A stretch of 64,000 nt of DNA. Source: Brumimicrobium sp035497735. Its GTDB lineage: Bacteria > Bacteroidota > Bacteroidia > Flavobacteriales_D > Crocinitomicaceae. The translations under genes and the position numbers were made by a program. The notes below the pieces were generated by a model. The model saw only the letters and a list, made by a program, of their open reading frames with translations, was not told the origin of the DNA and did not search any database. The stretch covers positions 62,001 to 126,000 of the forward strand of contig DATJCX010000071.1 of the NCBI GenBank assembly GCA_035497735.1. Reading direction: 5' to 3'. The number at the start of each line of letters is the position of its first letter. Positions within the stretch are counted from its first letter, which is position 1. Of the stretch, positions 16,566-26,056 are shown piece by piece.

Positions 16566-17852
16566 CTTCATTAAACCATCGCGGTCAATTTCTGTAAATT
16601 TTACTTTTTGAAGTACGTTGTCTAAACTTGCATCATGAGGACATTTTACACGAACATAGTTTTCTGTGTATCCATGCATTTGTCCTTCGTTATCCTGACC
16701 TTCCCAAAGAACAGTTGCTGTCTTCCCTACTTGGGATTCATAGAAAGCACGTTTCTTTTTAGAGGAAAGAATACGTAAGCGTTTGCTACGGTCTTTTCTG
16801 TCAGCCATAGGGACAGAATCGTCCATTTTTATCGCTGTTGTATTGGCTCTTTCAGAGTAAGTAAATACGTGTAAGTAAGAAATATCTAAGTCACGTAAGT
16901 AATTATATGTCTCCATAAAATGTTCCTCAGTTTCACCTGGGAAACCTACAATTACGTCAACACCGATACAAGCGTCTGGAGCGATACGCTTAATTTGTTC
17001 AACTCTATCTGTGAAAGTTTCTCTCAAATACTTTCTACGCATTTTAATCAATAACTCATCAGAACCTGATTGAAGAGGAATATGAAAATGTGGAACGAAA
17101 TGTTGTGAATCTTTTAAACTAAAATCGATGATTTCATTGCTTAATAAGTTGGGTTCAATAGAAGAAATACGGTATCTTTCAATTCCCTCAACTTTATCCA
17201 ATTCTTGAATTAATGAAAAGAAATCCTCTTCACCACCTTGTCCAAAGTCCCCAATATTAACTCCTGTCAATACGATTTCTTTAATCTCAGTTTTTGAGAT
17301 TTTCTCCGCTTCCAATACCGTTTCAGCAATAGAAGCATTTCTACTTTTACCTCTTGCTAAAGGAATGGTACAGAATGTACAGAAGTACTCACATCCATCT
17401 TGAATCTTAAGGAAAGAGCGTGTTCTGTCTCCATAAGAAAACGAAGGCTTAAATTCCTGAACGTCCTTGATGGTTCCGTACTCAACTGTTTTCCCTTCCC
17501 AATCATTTACCTTTTCGATATGATGTACAACGTCGAATTTCTCATTTGCACCAAGTACCATGTTCACACCATAAATCTCAGCAATTCTTTCTGGTTTTAA
17601 CTGAGCATAACAACCAATCATTACAACATAGCTCTCTGGATTTACCTTCTTTGCTTTTTTGACGATGTCTATACATTTCTTGTCAGCATTCTCAGTAACA
17701 GAACAAGTGTTGATAACAAAAATATCTGGGGTATCCGTGAACTCAACTTTTGCATAACCTGCATCCTCGAAGTTACGCGCAATTGTGCTGGTCTCAGCAA
17801 AATTAAGTTTACATCCTAAGGTGTAAAAAGCTACTTTTTTATATTGAATCAT
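16548..17852 (-). CDS. mtaB: tRNA t6A37 methylthiotransferase MtaB
   Basis: I start at ATG 17852 (MIQYKKVAFYTLGCKLNFAE), giving 434 residues. An upstream ATG would add a hydrophobic 21-residue stretch foreign to the family, and the promoter lies inside that stretch. The N-terminal UPF0004 domain (about 5-110) holds Cys ligands in LGCKLN, NTCSVTENADKKC and GCYAQ. The radical-SAM motif CEYFCTFC is near residue 150, with QDG before it and PLARGKSR after it. A TRAM domain closes the C-terminus (VLWEGQDNEGQMHGYTENY). It converts t6A37 to ms2t6A37 in tRNAs reading ANN codons. Paralogues MiaB and RimO are less likely given TLGCKLN and CTIPLARGKSR. Confidence 0.92.
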   Translation of the reverse strand: MIQYKKVAFYTLGCKLNFAETSTIARNFEDAGYAKVEFTDTPDIFVINTCSVTENADKKCIDIVKKAKKVNPESYVVMIGCYAQLKPERIAEIYGVNMVLGANEKFDVVHHIEKVNDWEGKTVEYGTIKDVQEFKPSFSYGDRTRSFLKIQDGCEYFCTFCTIPLARGKSRNASIAETVLEAEKISKTEIKEIVLTGVNIGDFGQGGEEDFFSLIQELDKVEGIERYRISSIEPNLLSNEIIDFSLKDSQHFVPHFHIPLQSGSDELLIKMRRKYLRETFTDRVEQIKRIAPDACIGVDVIVGFPGETEEHFMETYNYLRDLDISYLHVFTYSERANTTAIKMDDSVPMADRKDRSKRLRILSSKKKRAFYESQVGKTATVLWEGQDNEGQMHGYTENYVRVKCPHDASLDNVLQKVKFTEIDRDGLMKVEVVQ

Positions 17853-17876
17853 TGTGTTGCAAAATATAATAAAGTG

Positions 17877-17884
17877 CAAAGGTA
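17877..17884 (-). promoter_or_regulatory. mtaB promoter -7 element
   Basis: The minus strand reads TACCTTTG, an exact TAnnTTTG, 25 bases before the chosen mtaB ATG. It implies a short leader and supports the start at 17852 over the one at 17915. A TTG lies 28 bases further up, longer than usual. Confidence 0.55.
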
Positions 17885-18101
17885 AACAAAACAAGAGAAA
17901 GAATAAAGAAATCAAGTGTTATCAGTCTGAATAAATCATCTTTTTCTATCCAAGGACATCATTTCTGAAGGCTATTCAACAAGGAATTATTTTGTAATTT
18001 CTAAATTGCGGGTTTTTAGTAGATAAATAACCTGATTTCAATTTCCTAAATTTCAACTTATTTCCAATTTTATGTTGAAAAGCCTTAATGTTTAACCGAT
18101 A

Positions 18102-18128
18102 TTTGAGTAGTTTGACAAACTAATTTTG
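18102..18128 (+). promoter_or_regulatory. Possible promoter of the PorV/PorU2-like operon
   Basis: TTTG (18102-18105), a 15-base spacer and TAATTTTG (18121-18128). The -7 element is exact but the spacer is shorter than the usual 17-23, so this is tentative. It lies in the 350-base divergent gap 17853-18202, which shows no gene or RNA that I can recognise. Confidence 0.35.
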
Positions 18129-18202
18129 ATATTTATTGTAAACTGAAGAAAATGGTTTAATTTTACACAATAATATTATGAAATTTACGCTTTAAAGTTA
18201 TT

Positions 18203-19291
18203 ATGACGAAGCACTTATTTATTGTATCTATTCTAGCGGTACTACTAACTACTTCAATCTTTGGTCAAGAAGAAAGTACGGTTGCGCCAAAATATTCTAA
18301 CGAATTCTTACAAATCGGAGTCGGAGCACGTGCTTTGGGTCTGGGGAACGCTATGGTTTCTAGTGTGAATGACGTTACTTCTGTTTATTGGAATCCAGCA
18401 GGGATGACAAGACAGCAAAAGAGATTTGATGTAGGATTGATGCACTCAGAATATTTTGCTGGAATAGCAAAGTATGATTATGTTGGAATCTCCTATAAAA
18501 TTGACTCAATGAGTGCGGTTGGTTTTGCCGGTATTCGTTTTGGAGTAGATGATATTCCCAATACAACCGAATTGATAAACAATGAAGGTCAAATAGATTA
18601 TGATAGAATTAGTTTCTTCTCAGCGGCAGATTATGGTTTTCTGTTTTCTTATGCGAGAATAATGCCGGTGCCTGGACTAACTTTTGGAGGAACGGTAAAA
18701 GTAATTCACCGTCGTGCTGGAGATTTTGCAAGAAGCTGGGGATTCGGAATTGACGCTGGACTTCAATATCACATAAACAATAAATGGTTCTTTGGTTTAA
18801 TGGCTAGAGACATCACTTCAACATTTAATGCTTGGTCTTATAATTTGAGTGATAAAATGGAGGAGGTTTTTATTCAAACTGGGAACGAAATTCCAGAAAA
18901 CGGTTTAGAGTTGACGATGCCTCGTTTCATTCTTTCAGCAAATAGAAAAATAAATACAGGATGGCAAGATATTAGTATTATGCCAGCAATAGATTTGGTT
19001 ATGACTACAGATGGAAGACGTAATACATTGTTGAAATCAAAAGTATTTAGTTTTGACCCTGTTGTAGGATTGGAAATTTCATGGAGAGATATCATCGCCA
19101 TAAGAACAGGAGTAAATAACTTCCAGTTTGCTACGAAATTTGACGGAACAAAATCTTTAATGGTTCAACCAAACATTGGTGTTGGTGTAACTTTAAAGGG
19201 AATTACGCTTGATTACGCATTTACAAATATAAGTAATCAGTCAGATGCTTTGTTTTCTCATGTTATTTCGCTTAAATTTGGTTTTAAATAA
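18203..19291 (+). CDS. PorV/PorQ-family T9SS outer-membrane barrel protein
   Basis: The protein has 362 residues with signal peptide MTKHLFIVSILAVLLTTSIFGQ. The mature start holds the family hallmark FLQIGVGARALGLGNAMVSSV, followed by DVTSVYWNPAGM. These are the N-terminal features of the PorV/PorQ/UPF0164 branch of FadL-like 14-stranded barrels. A series of barrel strands follows, ending FSHVISLKFGFK. PorV shuttles T9SS cargo from the translocon to the PorU sortase. The gene precedes a C25 sortase-like protein by 17 bases. Whether it is the main PorV or a paralogue dedicated to the neighbouring protein cannot be told from one window. Confidence 0.85.
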   Translation: MTKHLFIVSILAVLLTTSIFGQEESTVAPKYSNEFLQIGVGARALGLGNAMVSSVNDVTSVYWNPAGMTRQQKRFDVGLMHSEYFAGIAKYDYVGISYKIDSMSAVGFAGIRFGVDDIPNTTELINNEGQIDYDRISFFSAADYGFLFSYARIMPVPGLTFGGTVKVIHRRAGDFARSWGFGIDAGLQYHINNKWFFGLMARDITSTFNAWSYNLSDKMEEVFIQTGNEIPENGLELTMPRFILSANRKINTGWQDISIMPAIDLVMTTDGRRNTLLKSKVFSFDPVVGLEISWRDIIAIRTGVNNFQFATKFDGTKSLMVQPNIGVGVTLKGITLDYAFTNISNQSDALFSHVISLKFGFK

Positions 19292-19308
19292 TTTAGCATT
19301 ATAATATT

Positions 19309-22300
19309 ATGCGAGCACTTTTTACCTTTTTGCTACTATCAGTAATTACTTCTGTTGTTTGGTCTCAACCATATGGAAACGAATGGGTGAATCATGATCA
19401 GACTTACTATAAATTCCCCATTTATAAGACAGGTGTGCACAGAATTACCTATCAAGCAATGCTCGACGCAGGTTTTCCAATTAATTCAATAAGTTCAAAT
19501 CGTCTTCAAGTTTTCGGAAAAGAAAAAGAAGTTCCTCTTTATGTGAATGATGGTGGTGATAACATCATGAATGCGGGTGATTATATCGAGTTTTATTCTG
19601 AAAAAAATGATGGTTGGTTAGACTCCCTACTTTATGATGTTCCAAAAGATATCGGTAATCCTGGATATTCACTCTACAATGATACCCTATACTATTTCCT
19701 AACATGGAAGTCAAGTGGGAATGGAAAAAGATATGTTGAGGAAACGGATGTTAATTTTTCAATTTATAGTCCTGCTCCCTATGTTTTGGAAGAAGTTAAA
19801 GTAAACTATAATTCTCAGTATTACGGAGGATATTCTCAACTGTCTAGTTACAGTTCATTTTTCTCTAAAGGTGAAGGATGGGGTGGTCCGAATTACAATG
19901 GTGCGAATAATTATACTTTGCAAATTCCATTTAATACTCCCAATGTTTATACCGGACCTGGAGCCCCTGATGTGGTGTTTCACGCCAAATCCAATAGCAA
20001 TTCCAATGCGAATTATACTGGGTTAGGAAATCACCATACGAGATGGGAAATTGGACAATCCAACCATGTGGCCTATGATAAGGTCTATATTGGATTTCAA
20101 CAAGTAGTCGTTGATACTACATTTTCTACCAGTCTCCTTTCAAATGGAACGACGAGCGTAAAGTTTAAAATCATAGGTGACCAAGGCGCAACAACAGATT
20201 ATCAGTCGGTGAGTTATGTTTCCCTAAAATATCCGAGAACAACAGCAACAACAGACGCTTATATCGATTGGATTATACCTAAAAATACTGCTTTTGCAAA
20301 AAGTAGAATAGATATTTCTGGGGCTTCCTTAACTTCTCCGAGTGCTTATATTATAAAGGGAGGAACAGCACGAAGAATTCCATTTGTAAACAATGGAGGT
20401 GTATGGCAAGGTCTTGTACCGAACGTTATCGGTCCTGAACAACGACTAATTGTTGCGAGTTCAACTGAAATTTCGCAAGTTTTAGACTTAAAGGCTGTAA
20501 ATGGAAACGGAAAGTTTGTTAATTACGAAAATATCTCCGCTGAATCTGCTTATATCATTGTTTACAATAAGAGTATGCAGACTTCCGCCAATCATTATGC
20601 GAATTATCGTAAATCTGTGAATGGAGGTGGTTATAATGTTGTACTCATGGAATTGAATGATTTATGGCTACAATATGGTGGAGGAGTACCAAAACATATT
20701 CTAGGAATTAGAAGAGCGGTTAATCACATTTATAACAATACAACAAATAAACCTGTAGCATTATTTATTGCTGGAAAAGGTATATCTGAAGCCAATGATC
20801 CAAATGTTAGCGGTTCTGGTTCTCCAAGAAAAAGCCCAATTTCAAATGCTGCTAACATCATACCGAGTTACGGAAATCCTTCCAGCGACTTATGTATAAC
20901 AGCTAAGTGGAACGGCTCAAATAGTTACACTCCAGCTATTCCTACAGGAAGAATTGCGGCAAAAAATGATGCTGATTTAGAATTGTATCTAGGAAAGGTT
21001 CAAATATATGAAGCTGCACAAAATCAAAACTCAATATATAATAAGCCAAATAAGGAATGGCAAAAGCAAATTATACATTTTGGTGGAGGACAAACTTCTC
21101 AAGAACAGTCTTTGCTGCAATCTTATTTGAATGGAATGAAAAATTCCATCGAAGGCGCCAATTATGGTGGAAATGTACATTCTTACTTTAAGCAAACAAC
21201 AGATCCATTCAACCCGATTCAATCCCAAGAAGTAAATTCATTGCTAGAGAATGGTGTCTCGTTAATTACCTTCTTCGGTCACGCTACAGCAGATGGGTTT
21301 GACCAAAACATTGATGATCCAGCCAATTGGGGAAATGCGGGGAAGTATCCTGTAGTAATTGGTAATGGTTGCTATACGGGAGATATTTTTAAACGTGACT
21401 TTCATTCGACCTCAGAGAATTTCGTATTGATAAATGATTTGGGTGCTATCGCCTTTTTATCTGCCTCTAAATTGGGCTACACTTCTTATTTAAATATCTA
21501 TTCTTCCGAAATGTATCGTCAAATGAGTATCGATAATTATGGAGAAACCTTAGGGAAACAAGTTCAAGAAGCAATAAGAAAATTAGAATTAGCAAATGGA
21601 AGTAATTTCCTTGTTGAGGTAACAGCAATGCAGTTTATTCTGCACGGTGATCCAGCTGTTAAATTAAACTGGCACAAAAAGCCGGAAATTGATCTAACGG
21701 AACAAGATGTTTTCTTTGGTCCAACGGATATCAATCTAGCAGTTGATTCTATAACGGTTACTACAGTGTTAACAAATCTAGGAAAGAGTATCCTTGATAC
21801 ATTTGATTTGACCATTGTAAGAAACTTTCCAAATTCAAACATTGATTCTATTTACCACATTGCTATTCCAGGATTGCACTACAAAGATACTTTTACCTTG
21901 ACTTTACCTTTGCAAGCAACAATAGGAGCGGGGCTGAATCAGTTTTCTATTATGGCTGATATTCCATCTTTTATTCCCGAGCAATATGATGAGTATGGCA
22001 ACAATCAAATAGTGAAGAATTTCTTTGTTAATATCGGTGGAATAATCCCGGTTTGGCCCTATGATTATGCAGTTGTTCCTAGAGATTCTGTTGTGGTTAA
22101 AGCTTCCACTGTGAATCCACTTGCACCGTTTAATACCTATCGTTTTGAATTGGACACAACTGATTTATACAATAGTCCTTTTAAACGATATGCTATTGTT
22201 CAAGGATTGGGAGGTGTAAAAGAAGTTCACCCTCACGAATGGTTAAGCGCTTCTAGTAATATGCCTTCAACTTTAGTACTTGAAGACAGTGTGTCATATT

Positions 22301-24456
22301 TCTGGCGTGTAGGAATTGATTCCTCTGAAATGGAATGGAGGGAACATTCTTTCCAATATATTCCGAATAAAAGAGGATGGGGACAGGCGCATTTCTTCCA
22401 ATTTAAAAATGGTGGATTTAGCGGAGTTGATTACGACAGACCGTCGCGAACGAGAAAATTTATTCCACAAAACGTAGAAATTCACGCACAGGTTTATGAC
22501 AATGCCAATGCGGATTATAAATACAATGGAACCTTGTGGAATTTAAACGGAATTCTAGGTGAATATGGTATTTGTACTACAACACCTTCTATTCACGTGG
22601 CAGTGGTCGATCCAGTTACATTAGAACCTTGGGGTACATCTTTTAATGGGTTAAATCCCGATCATAACTTTGGGAATGCCAATAACGGGAGTAGTTGTAG
22701 AAATAGGGTAGATAATTTCTTTATTTTCAGGCAGAATTCTGCTTCTCAGTTGAGCAACCTTAGGAATATGCTGGAAAATGAAATTCCTGATGGTTACATC
22801 GTATTGGTTTATACTGCTGTAAGGGCACAATACCCGAATTGGCAAAATTTACAGCCTGAATTATTTCAGATGTTTCAAGATTTTGGTGCTACAGGAATGA
22901 GTCCGACTTCATCGCAAAGAGCATTTATCACGATGTTTAGAAAGGGAGATCCAGCTTCTGCAGAAACTGTTCATGCACAAGAAGCAGGAGAATTCATTTC
23001 TTTAACGCACGACTTTATAACTTCTACTGCGCAAGGGGTAGAAACTTCCACGACAATTGGTCCAGCTTTAAATTGGAGAACGCTTTATTGGAAGCAAGAT
23101 AGCATGGAGAATCCAAACACAGATTCAACAAGATTGGTGATTAGAGGATTGAACTATAATCAGCAAGTTGAATTAGAAATCGATACGGTTTTCACAGCAA
23201 ATGACTCGATTTTAAATCTAAATGCATTGGTACCCGCAAATCAGTATCCTTACTTACAATTGCGAGCTAAATATTTCGACCCAACATCATTGACGCCCGC
23301 ACAAGTCAATCGTTGGCATGTACTTTATGATGATGTTCCCGAAGCGGCAATAGATGGCTCAAACGGCTTTGTTTTTATGCCGCAGGATATAGATTCGTTA
23401 AAAGAAGGTACAGATGTTACCTTTGCCATCGATGTTAAAAATATTAGTGATTTACCAATGGACTCATTGCTTGTTCATTACTGGGTGGTGGATAAAAATC
23501 AAGTGAAACATCCTATTCCATATACGCGTCAAGATTCTTTAAGGGTGAATGAAGTGCTTAGAGATACCGTAAAGTTTAATTCTATCGGACTATCTGGACT
23601 GAATACTTTATGGATGGAAGTGAATCCTTATGTGAAAGGGCCGAATAATGAATACAAAGACCAACGAGAATTAGCTCACTTTAACAATATACTTCAAATT
23701 TCTTTTGAATTAAGTGAGGATGATATCAATCCTATTCTTGATGTGACTTTTGATGGAGAGCATATATTAAATGGTGATATTGTTAGTCCTTTCAGTGAAA
23801 TATTAATTAGCCTGCAAGATGAGAACCCATTCCTTGTGATGAATGAAGATGCTGATACGAGTAACTTCGGCATTTACTTGACTTATCCATCTGGCGAGCA
23901 GAAACGTATTCCTTTTATAGATGGCGATGGTAACGAAGTGCTACAATGGATTCCAGCCAATGAATCTAACTTGAGGTTTAAAATTTTATACAATACTGAA
24001 TTTAAAGAAAACGGAACGTACGAACTTTTAGTCCAAGGTTCTGATAAAGCTGGTAACCTTTCTGGTGATTTGGCTTATAGAATTAAGTTTGATGTTATGT
24101 TAGAATCTAGTATTTCCTACTTGATGAACTATCCGAATCCATTTTCTACTTCCACTCGCTTTGTGTTTACTTTAACAGGCTCTGAAGTTCCAGATGATAT
24201 GATTATTCAAATCATGACCGTGACTGGTAGAATTGTTAGAGAAATAACAGAAGATGAATTAGGACCTATCAGAATAGGGAGAAACATCACTGAATACGCT
24301 TGGGACGGTAGAGATGAGTTTGGCGATCAGTTAGCCAATGGAGTTTACCTATACCGTGTTAAGGCAAGAATCAATGGTGAAGATATCGAACATCGTTCTA
24401 CTGGTGCCGACAAGTACTTTAAAAAGAATTGGGGAAAGATGTATCTGATGAGGTAG
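19309..24456 (+). CDS. C25-family cysteine peptidase, PorU2-like T9SS sortase candidate
   Basis: A 1715-residue secreted protein with signal peptide ending near VWSQPYG. The N-terminal 400 residues form a beta-rich prodomain. The C25 gingipain-like domain spans about 410-800 and has both catalytic positions: His658 in FFGHATADG and Cys688 in VIGNGCYTGD. CARDB-like and Ig-like segments follow, and the end (about 1600-1715) is a FlgD-like tail: NYPNPFSTSTRFVFTL, WDGRDEFGDQLANGVYLYR. The order and tail match PorU, the sortase that removes T9SS tails and attaches cargo to A-LPS, but at 1715 residues it is far longer than typical PorU (about 1100-1300). I recall such long forms being named PorU2. 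It is cotranscribed with the PorV-type gene. Confidence 0.8.
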   Translation: MRALFTFLLLSVITSVVWSQPYGNEWVNHDQTYYKFPIYKTGVHRITYQAMLDAGFPINSISSNRLQVFGKEKEVPLYVNDGGDNIMNAGDYIEFYSEKNDGWLDSLLYDVPKDIGNPGYSLYNDTLYYFLTWKSSGNGKRYVEETDVNFSIYSPAPYVLEEVKVNYNSQYYGGYSQLSSYSSFFSKGEGWGGPNYNGANNYTLQIPFNTPNVYTGPGAPDVVFHAKSNSNSNANYTGLGNHHTRWEIGQSNHVAYDKVYIGFQQVVVDTTFSTSLLSNGTTSVKFKIIGDQGATTDYQSVSYVSLKYPRTTATTDAYIDWIIPKNTAFAKSRIDISGASLTSPSAYIIKGGTARRIPFVNNGGVWQGLVPNVIGPEQRLIVASSTEISQVLDLKAVNGNGKFVNYENISAESAYIIVYNKSMQTSANHYANYRKSVNGGGYNVVLMELNDLWLQYGGGVPKHILGIRRAVNHIYNNTTNKPVALFIAGKGISEANDPNVSGSGSPRKSPISNAANIIPSYGNPSSDLCITAKWNGSNSYTPAIPTGRIAAKNDADLELYLGKVQIYEAAQNQNSIYNKPNKEWQKQIIHFGGGQTSQEQSLLQSYLNGMKNSIEGANYGGNVHSYFKQTTDPFNPIQSQEVNSLLENGVSLITFFGHATADGFDQNIDDPANWGNAGKYPVVIGNGCYTGDIFKRDFHSTSENFVLINDLGAIAFLSASKLGYTSYLNIYSSEMYRQMSIDNYGETLGKQVQEAIRKLELANGSNFLVEVTAMQFILHGDPAVKLNWHKKPEIDLTEQDVFFGPTDINLAVDSITVTTVLTNLGKSILDTFDLTIVRNFPNSNIDSIYHIAIPGLHYKDTFTLTLPLQATIGAGLNQFSIMADIPSFIPEQYDEYGNNQIVKNFFVNIGGIIPVWPYDYAVVPRDSVVVKASTVNPLAPFNTYRFELDTTDLYNSPFKRYAIVQGLGGVKEVHPHEWLSASSNMPSTLVLEDSVSYFWRVGIDSSEMEWREHSFQYIPNKRGWGQAHFFQFKNGGFSGVDYDRPSRTRKFIPQNVEIHAQVYDNANADYKYNGTLWNLNGILGEYGICTTTPSIHVAVVDPVTLEPWGTSFNGLNPDHNFGNANNGSSCRNRVDNFFIFRQNSASQLSNLRNMLENEIPDGYIVLVYTAVRAQYPNWQNLQPELFQMFQDFGATGMSPTSSQRAFITMFRKGDPASAETVHAQEAGEFISLTHDFITSTAQGVETSTTIGPALNWRTLYWKQDSMENPNTDSTRLVIRGLNYNQQVELEIDTVFTANDSILNLNALVPANQYPYLQLRAKYFDPTSLTPAQVNRWHVLYDDVPEAAIDGSNGFVFMPQDIDSLKEGTDVTFAIDVKNISDLPMDSLLVHYWVVDKNQVKHPIPYTRQDSLRVNEVLRDTVKFNSIGLSGLNTLWMEVNPYVKGPNNEYKDQRELAHFNNILQISFELSEDDINPILDVTFDGEHILNGDIVSPFSEILISLQDENPFLVMNEDADTSNFGIYLTYPSGEQKRIPFIDGDGNEVLQWIPANESNLRFKILYNTEFKENGTYELLVQGSDKAGNLSGDLAYRIKFDVMLESSISYLMNYPNPFSTSTRFVFTLTGSEVPDDMIIQIMTVTGRIVREITEDELGPIRIGRNITEYAWDGRDEFGDQLANGVYLYRVKARINGEDIEHRSTGADKYFKKNWGKMYLMR

Positions 24457-24546
24457 TAGCGAAAGCTGAAAGAGTTTCTAAAAACACTTTTAAGCAAAAG
24501 GAACTAAGGCTTATATCTATCCAGAAATCGTACATTATAAAACATA

Positions 24547-24586
24547 AAAAACCGCAATCAATTACTAATGAACTAATTACGGTTTT
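24547..24586. terminator. Bidirectional terminator between the C25 gene and tRNA-Leu
   Basis: AAAACCG near 24548-24554 pairs with CGGTTTT (24580-24586), with further imperfect pairing inward. The arms carry A and T runs suited to ending transcription from both sides. Confidence 0.55.
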
Positions 24587-24592
24587 AGATAG

Positions 24593-24675
24593 TGCCCAGA
24601 AGGAGAGTCGAACTCCCACGTACTTAGTACACATGTCCCTCAAACATGCCTGTCTACCAATTCCAGCACCTGGGC
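24593..24675 (-). tRNA. tRNA-Leu, anticodon GAG
   Basis: The 83-base minus-strand sequence folds as a class II tRNA. The 7-bp acceptor stem is GCCCAGG with CTTCTGGGC (one G-T pair) and discriminator A. The D arm contains GGTAGAC. The anticodon stem is CATGT/ACATG around loop TTGAGGG, giving GAG (leucine CUC/CUU). A long variable arm follows, and the T arm carries GTTCGACTC. CCA is not encoded directly after it. Confidence 0.95.
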
Positions 24676-24758
24676 ATTGATTTCATGCTTTTGCAAGCGC
24701 AACAAAGATATAAAATTGATTGGTTAATAGAACTTCGCTGGCTAAAATATTGAAATAA

Positions 24759-24795
24759 AAAAACGGAGAACACAATGTCCTCCGTTTTTATAGTG
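24759..24795 (-). terminator. Terminator of the thrS-infC-rpmI-rplT operon
   Basis: AAACGGAG...CTCCGTTT, loop of about 11 bases, with a run of T on the minus strand after the stem. It lies 20 bases past the rplT stop. Confidence 0.8.
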
Positions 24796-24811
24796 AGTAT
24801 GATTTATAAAC

Positions 24812-25159
24812 TTATTTTTTTACAGTTTCTACAACAGCTTTGAAAGCATCAGGATGGTTCATTGCTAAATCCGCAAGAACTTTTCTGTTCATTTCTAAAC
24901 CGCTTTTGTTGTATAATCCCATAAATTGAGAATAGCTCATTCCGTGTTGTCTAACTCCTGCGTTAATACGCATAATCCATAGAGAACGGAAGTTTCTCTT
25001 TTTTTGCTTACGTCCAACGTATGCATAATTTAAACCTTTTTCAACTGCGTTTTTCGCAACTGTCCAAACGTTTTTTCTTCTACCGAAGTATCCTTTTGCA
25101 AGTTTTAAAGTTTCCTTTCTTCTTGCTCTAGACGCTACATGATTTACTGATCTTGGCAT
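24812..25159 (-). CDS. rplT: 50S ribosomal protein L20
   Basis: A 115-residue protein of normal length. MPRSVNHVASRARRKETLKLAKGYFGRRKN is the basic N-terminal extension, followed by NYAYVGRKQKKRNFRSLWI and the C-terminal globular part MNRKVLADLA. L20 binds 23S rRNA early in large-subunit assembly, and in many bacteria it also represses its own operon by binding mRNA. It is the last gene of the operon and lies 107 bases after rpmI, an unusually long gap that contains a perfect hairpin. Confidence 0.98.
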   Translation of the reverse strand: MPRSVNHVASRARRKETLKLAKGYFGRRKNVWTVAKNAVEKGLNYAYVGRKQKKRNFRSLWIMRINAGVRQHGMSYSQFMGLYNKSGLEMNRKVLADLAMNHPDAFKAVVETVKK

Positions 25160-25243
25160 AATTTTTAAAGTTTTTTGGCGATAAAGTGTTTCCTTTTATT
25201 TTAGAAATCTTTGGTACTCATCCCCGGGTTAATTCTATAAACC

Positions 25244-25265
25244 TCTTTTGTCAAAAAGACAAAAG
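25244..25265 (-). promoter_or_regulatory. Perfect hairpin between rpmI and rplT
   Basis: CTTTTGTC-TTTTT-GACAAAAG is a perfect 8-bp stem with a 5-base loop, starting one base after the rpmI stop. No T-run follows, so it is not a standard intrinsic terminator. It may be an L20 target, a processing site or a transcript-stabilising element. Confidence 0.5.
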
Positions 25266-25266
25266 A

Positions 25267-25464
25267 TTATTTCATACAAAGTTGTAGTTTAATGTTAGAC
25301 TCATCCGATTTGTGAACGTATCCTGTCTTCGTTAAATTACGCTTTTGCTTTTTTGTTTTCTTAGTTAGGATATGACTCTTGAAAGCGTGCTTTCTCTTAA
25401 TCTTCCCACTACCAGTTACTTGGAATCTCTTCTTTGCACTGGAATTTGTCTTCATTTTTGGCAT
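25267..25464 (-). CDS. rpmI: 50S ribosomal protein L35
   Basis: A 65-residue basic protein with the family signature MPKMKTNSSAKKRFQVTGSG followed by KIKRKHAFKSHILTKKTKK. It packs on 23S rRNA. Its place between infC (40 bases upstream) and rplT is the standard bacterial order. Confidence 0.98.
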   Translation of the reverse strand: MPKMKTNSSAKKRFQVTGSGKIKRKHAFKSHILTKKTKKQKRNLTKTGYVHKSDESNIKLQLCMK

Positions 25465-25504
25465 CTTCTCTTTGTTTTTATTTACTCACTATTATTTTAA
25501 TAAA

Positions 25505-26047
25505 CTAATCCTTCTTAGGATTAATCATAATTGTCATTCTTTTACCTTCTAACTTCGGCATCTGTTCAAGTACACCTAAGTCAGCAAGTTCTTGTGCGAA
25601 ACGCAATAATAAAATCTCTCCACGGTCTTTAAAAACAATGGTACGTCCTCTAAAGAAAACAAAAGCCTTAACTTTAGAACCTTCTTGAAGGAATTTCTTC
25701 GCGTGTTCTAATTTAAAATTAAAGTCATGGTCATCTGTGTTAGGACCAAAACGAATCTCCTTAATAGTAACTTTCGTTTGTTTAGCTTTAATTTCTTTCT
25801 GCTTTTTCTTTTGATCGTATAAGAATTTTCTATAATCAACAATTTTACAAACAGGAGGTGAAGCTTTAGCAGAAATTTCAACTAAATCTAGCGCTTGTTC
25901 CTCAGCCATTGCTAATGCAACTTTTGTATCTACAATTTGTGGTTCCTGACCTTCAATTACTAATCGTACTTGCGGTACTCGAATGCGCTCATTAATTCTG
26001 TGTAGCTCTTCTTGTTTGTCTTTAAAGTTTGTTCTTGGTTTTCTCAT
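25505..26047 (-). CDS. infC: Translation initiation factor IF-3
   Basis: The protein has 180 residues. The N-terminal domain holds HRINERIRVPQVRLV and LDLVEISAKASPPVCKIVDY; the C-terminal domain holds VKEIRFGPNTDDHDFNFKLEHAKKFL and ends GKRMTIMINPKKD. IF-3 keeps 30S subunits free and checks start-codon pairing. The start used here is a plain ATG, nine bases after the thrS stop. The AUU start used for autocontrol in Escherichia coli is not needed to explain this frame. Confidence 0.97.
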   Translation of the reverse strand: MRKPRTNFKDKQEELHRINERIRVPQVRLVIEGQEPQIVDTKVALAMAEEQALDLVEISAKASPPVCKIVDYRKFLYDQKKKQKEIKAKQTKVTIKEIRFGPNTDDHDFNFKLEHAKKFLQEGSKVKAFVFFRGRTIVFKDRGEILLLRFAQELADLGVLEQMPKLEGKRMTIMINPKKD

Positions 26048-26056
26048 CTATTACTT

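Noticed and set aside
17853..17915. Longer N-terminus of MtaB with a hydrophobic leader
   Set aside because: MtaB is cytoplasmic, the family starts near YKKVAFYTLGCK, and a TACCTTTG promoter element lies within the extension.
24429..24680. Plus-strand open frame running through the tRNA region
   Set aside because: It reads across the terminator and antisense to tRNA-Leu and has no protein-like pattern.
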